In this document: positions 64,000 to 64,000 of the stretch, one piece after another
Position numbering within the stretch: the stretch's first letter is position 1
Layout: every line of letters begins with the position of its first letter
Origin: JBMNGN01 sp050949865
GTDB taxonomy: Bacteria > Bacillota > Syntrophomonadia > Syntrophomonadales > Syntrophomonadaceae
Direction: 5' to 3'
Length of the DNA stretch: 64,000 nt
NCBI GenBank assembly: GCA_050949865.1
Contig: JBMNGN010000003.1
Coordinates: 191,342 to 255,341, forward strand
Made by a program: the position numbers and the translations under genes
The notes under the pieces: model-generated
Databases searched by the model: none
Seen by the model: only the letters and a program-made list of their open reading frames with translations
What the model was told of the DNA's origin: nothing

Positions 64000-64000
64000 A

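Overview
The window reads as chromosomal DNA of an anaerobic, endospore-forming Gram-positive bacterium of the Clostridia. Seen in the sequence: spoIIP and the yqfC/yqfD sporulation pair, the usual Firmicutes neighbourhood phoH-pgpH-ybeY-dgkA-cdd-era-recO, a T-box leader before glyQS, a CIRCE-controlled heat-shock operon, S-layer-homology proteins, strong Shine-Dalgarno sites and many TTG/GTG starts. The closest lineage I would guess is the Syntrophomonas / Carboxydothermus / Desulfotomaculum group, because an archaeal-type (group III) chaperonin sits inside the dnaK operon; this is inference. No rRNA, tRNA, CRISPR array, insertion sequence or prophage was found.

Layout. 1-7.7 kb holds housekeeping genes (thioesterase end, holA, rpsT, spoIIP, murJ, lepA, hemW). 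7.7-17.2 kb is the heat-shock operon hrcA - group III chaperonin - grpE - dnaK - dnaJ, running on into prmA, rsmE and mtaB. 17.3-18.2 kb holds a HIT protein, rpsU and a 38-residue membrane peptide. 18.5-21.8 kb is a two-subunit CoA-transferase whose alpha gene has an in-frame UGA (selenocysteine or nonsense), followed by a CoA-disulfide-reductase/rhodanese fusion. 21.9-34.6 kb is the sporulation/phoH/era/recO/glyQS block. 34.8-37.6 kb is a divergently transcribed, CadC-type-regulated Zn/Cd/Pb efflux ATPase.

The unusual part is 37.8-61 kb. Two near-identical RNA elements that match the molybdenum/tungsten-cofactor (Moco) riboswitch, each followed by a terminator hairpin, precede two runs of co-directional genes. 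These encode large secreted proteins built from sulfite-oxidase-like (molybdopterin-binding-like) domains plus chitobiase-type, Ig-like, leucine-rich, DUF4430 (transcobalamin-like), ZU5, copper-amine-oxidase-N and SLH domains. With them are an ExbB/TolQ/MotA-type channel protein and a DUF2149 partner, a secreted purple-acid-phosphatase-like enzyme, and a complete ECF transporter. The ECF S component looks YkoE-like and carries its own C-terminal sulfite-oxidase-like domain. A MobB gene (molybdopterin cofactor maturation) follows at 62.6 kb. I infer a cell-surface system that captures and imports a molybdenum/tungsten cofactor, its pterin part or a related ligand; I do not know of a described system with this composition.

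Two genes are interrupted. The alpha subunit of the CoA-transferase has UGA at codon 103. The largest surface-protein gene (46044-53643) is split by a single-base frameshift near 51000; removing one base gives one protein of about 2,530 residues.
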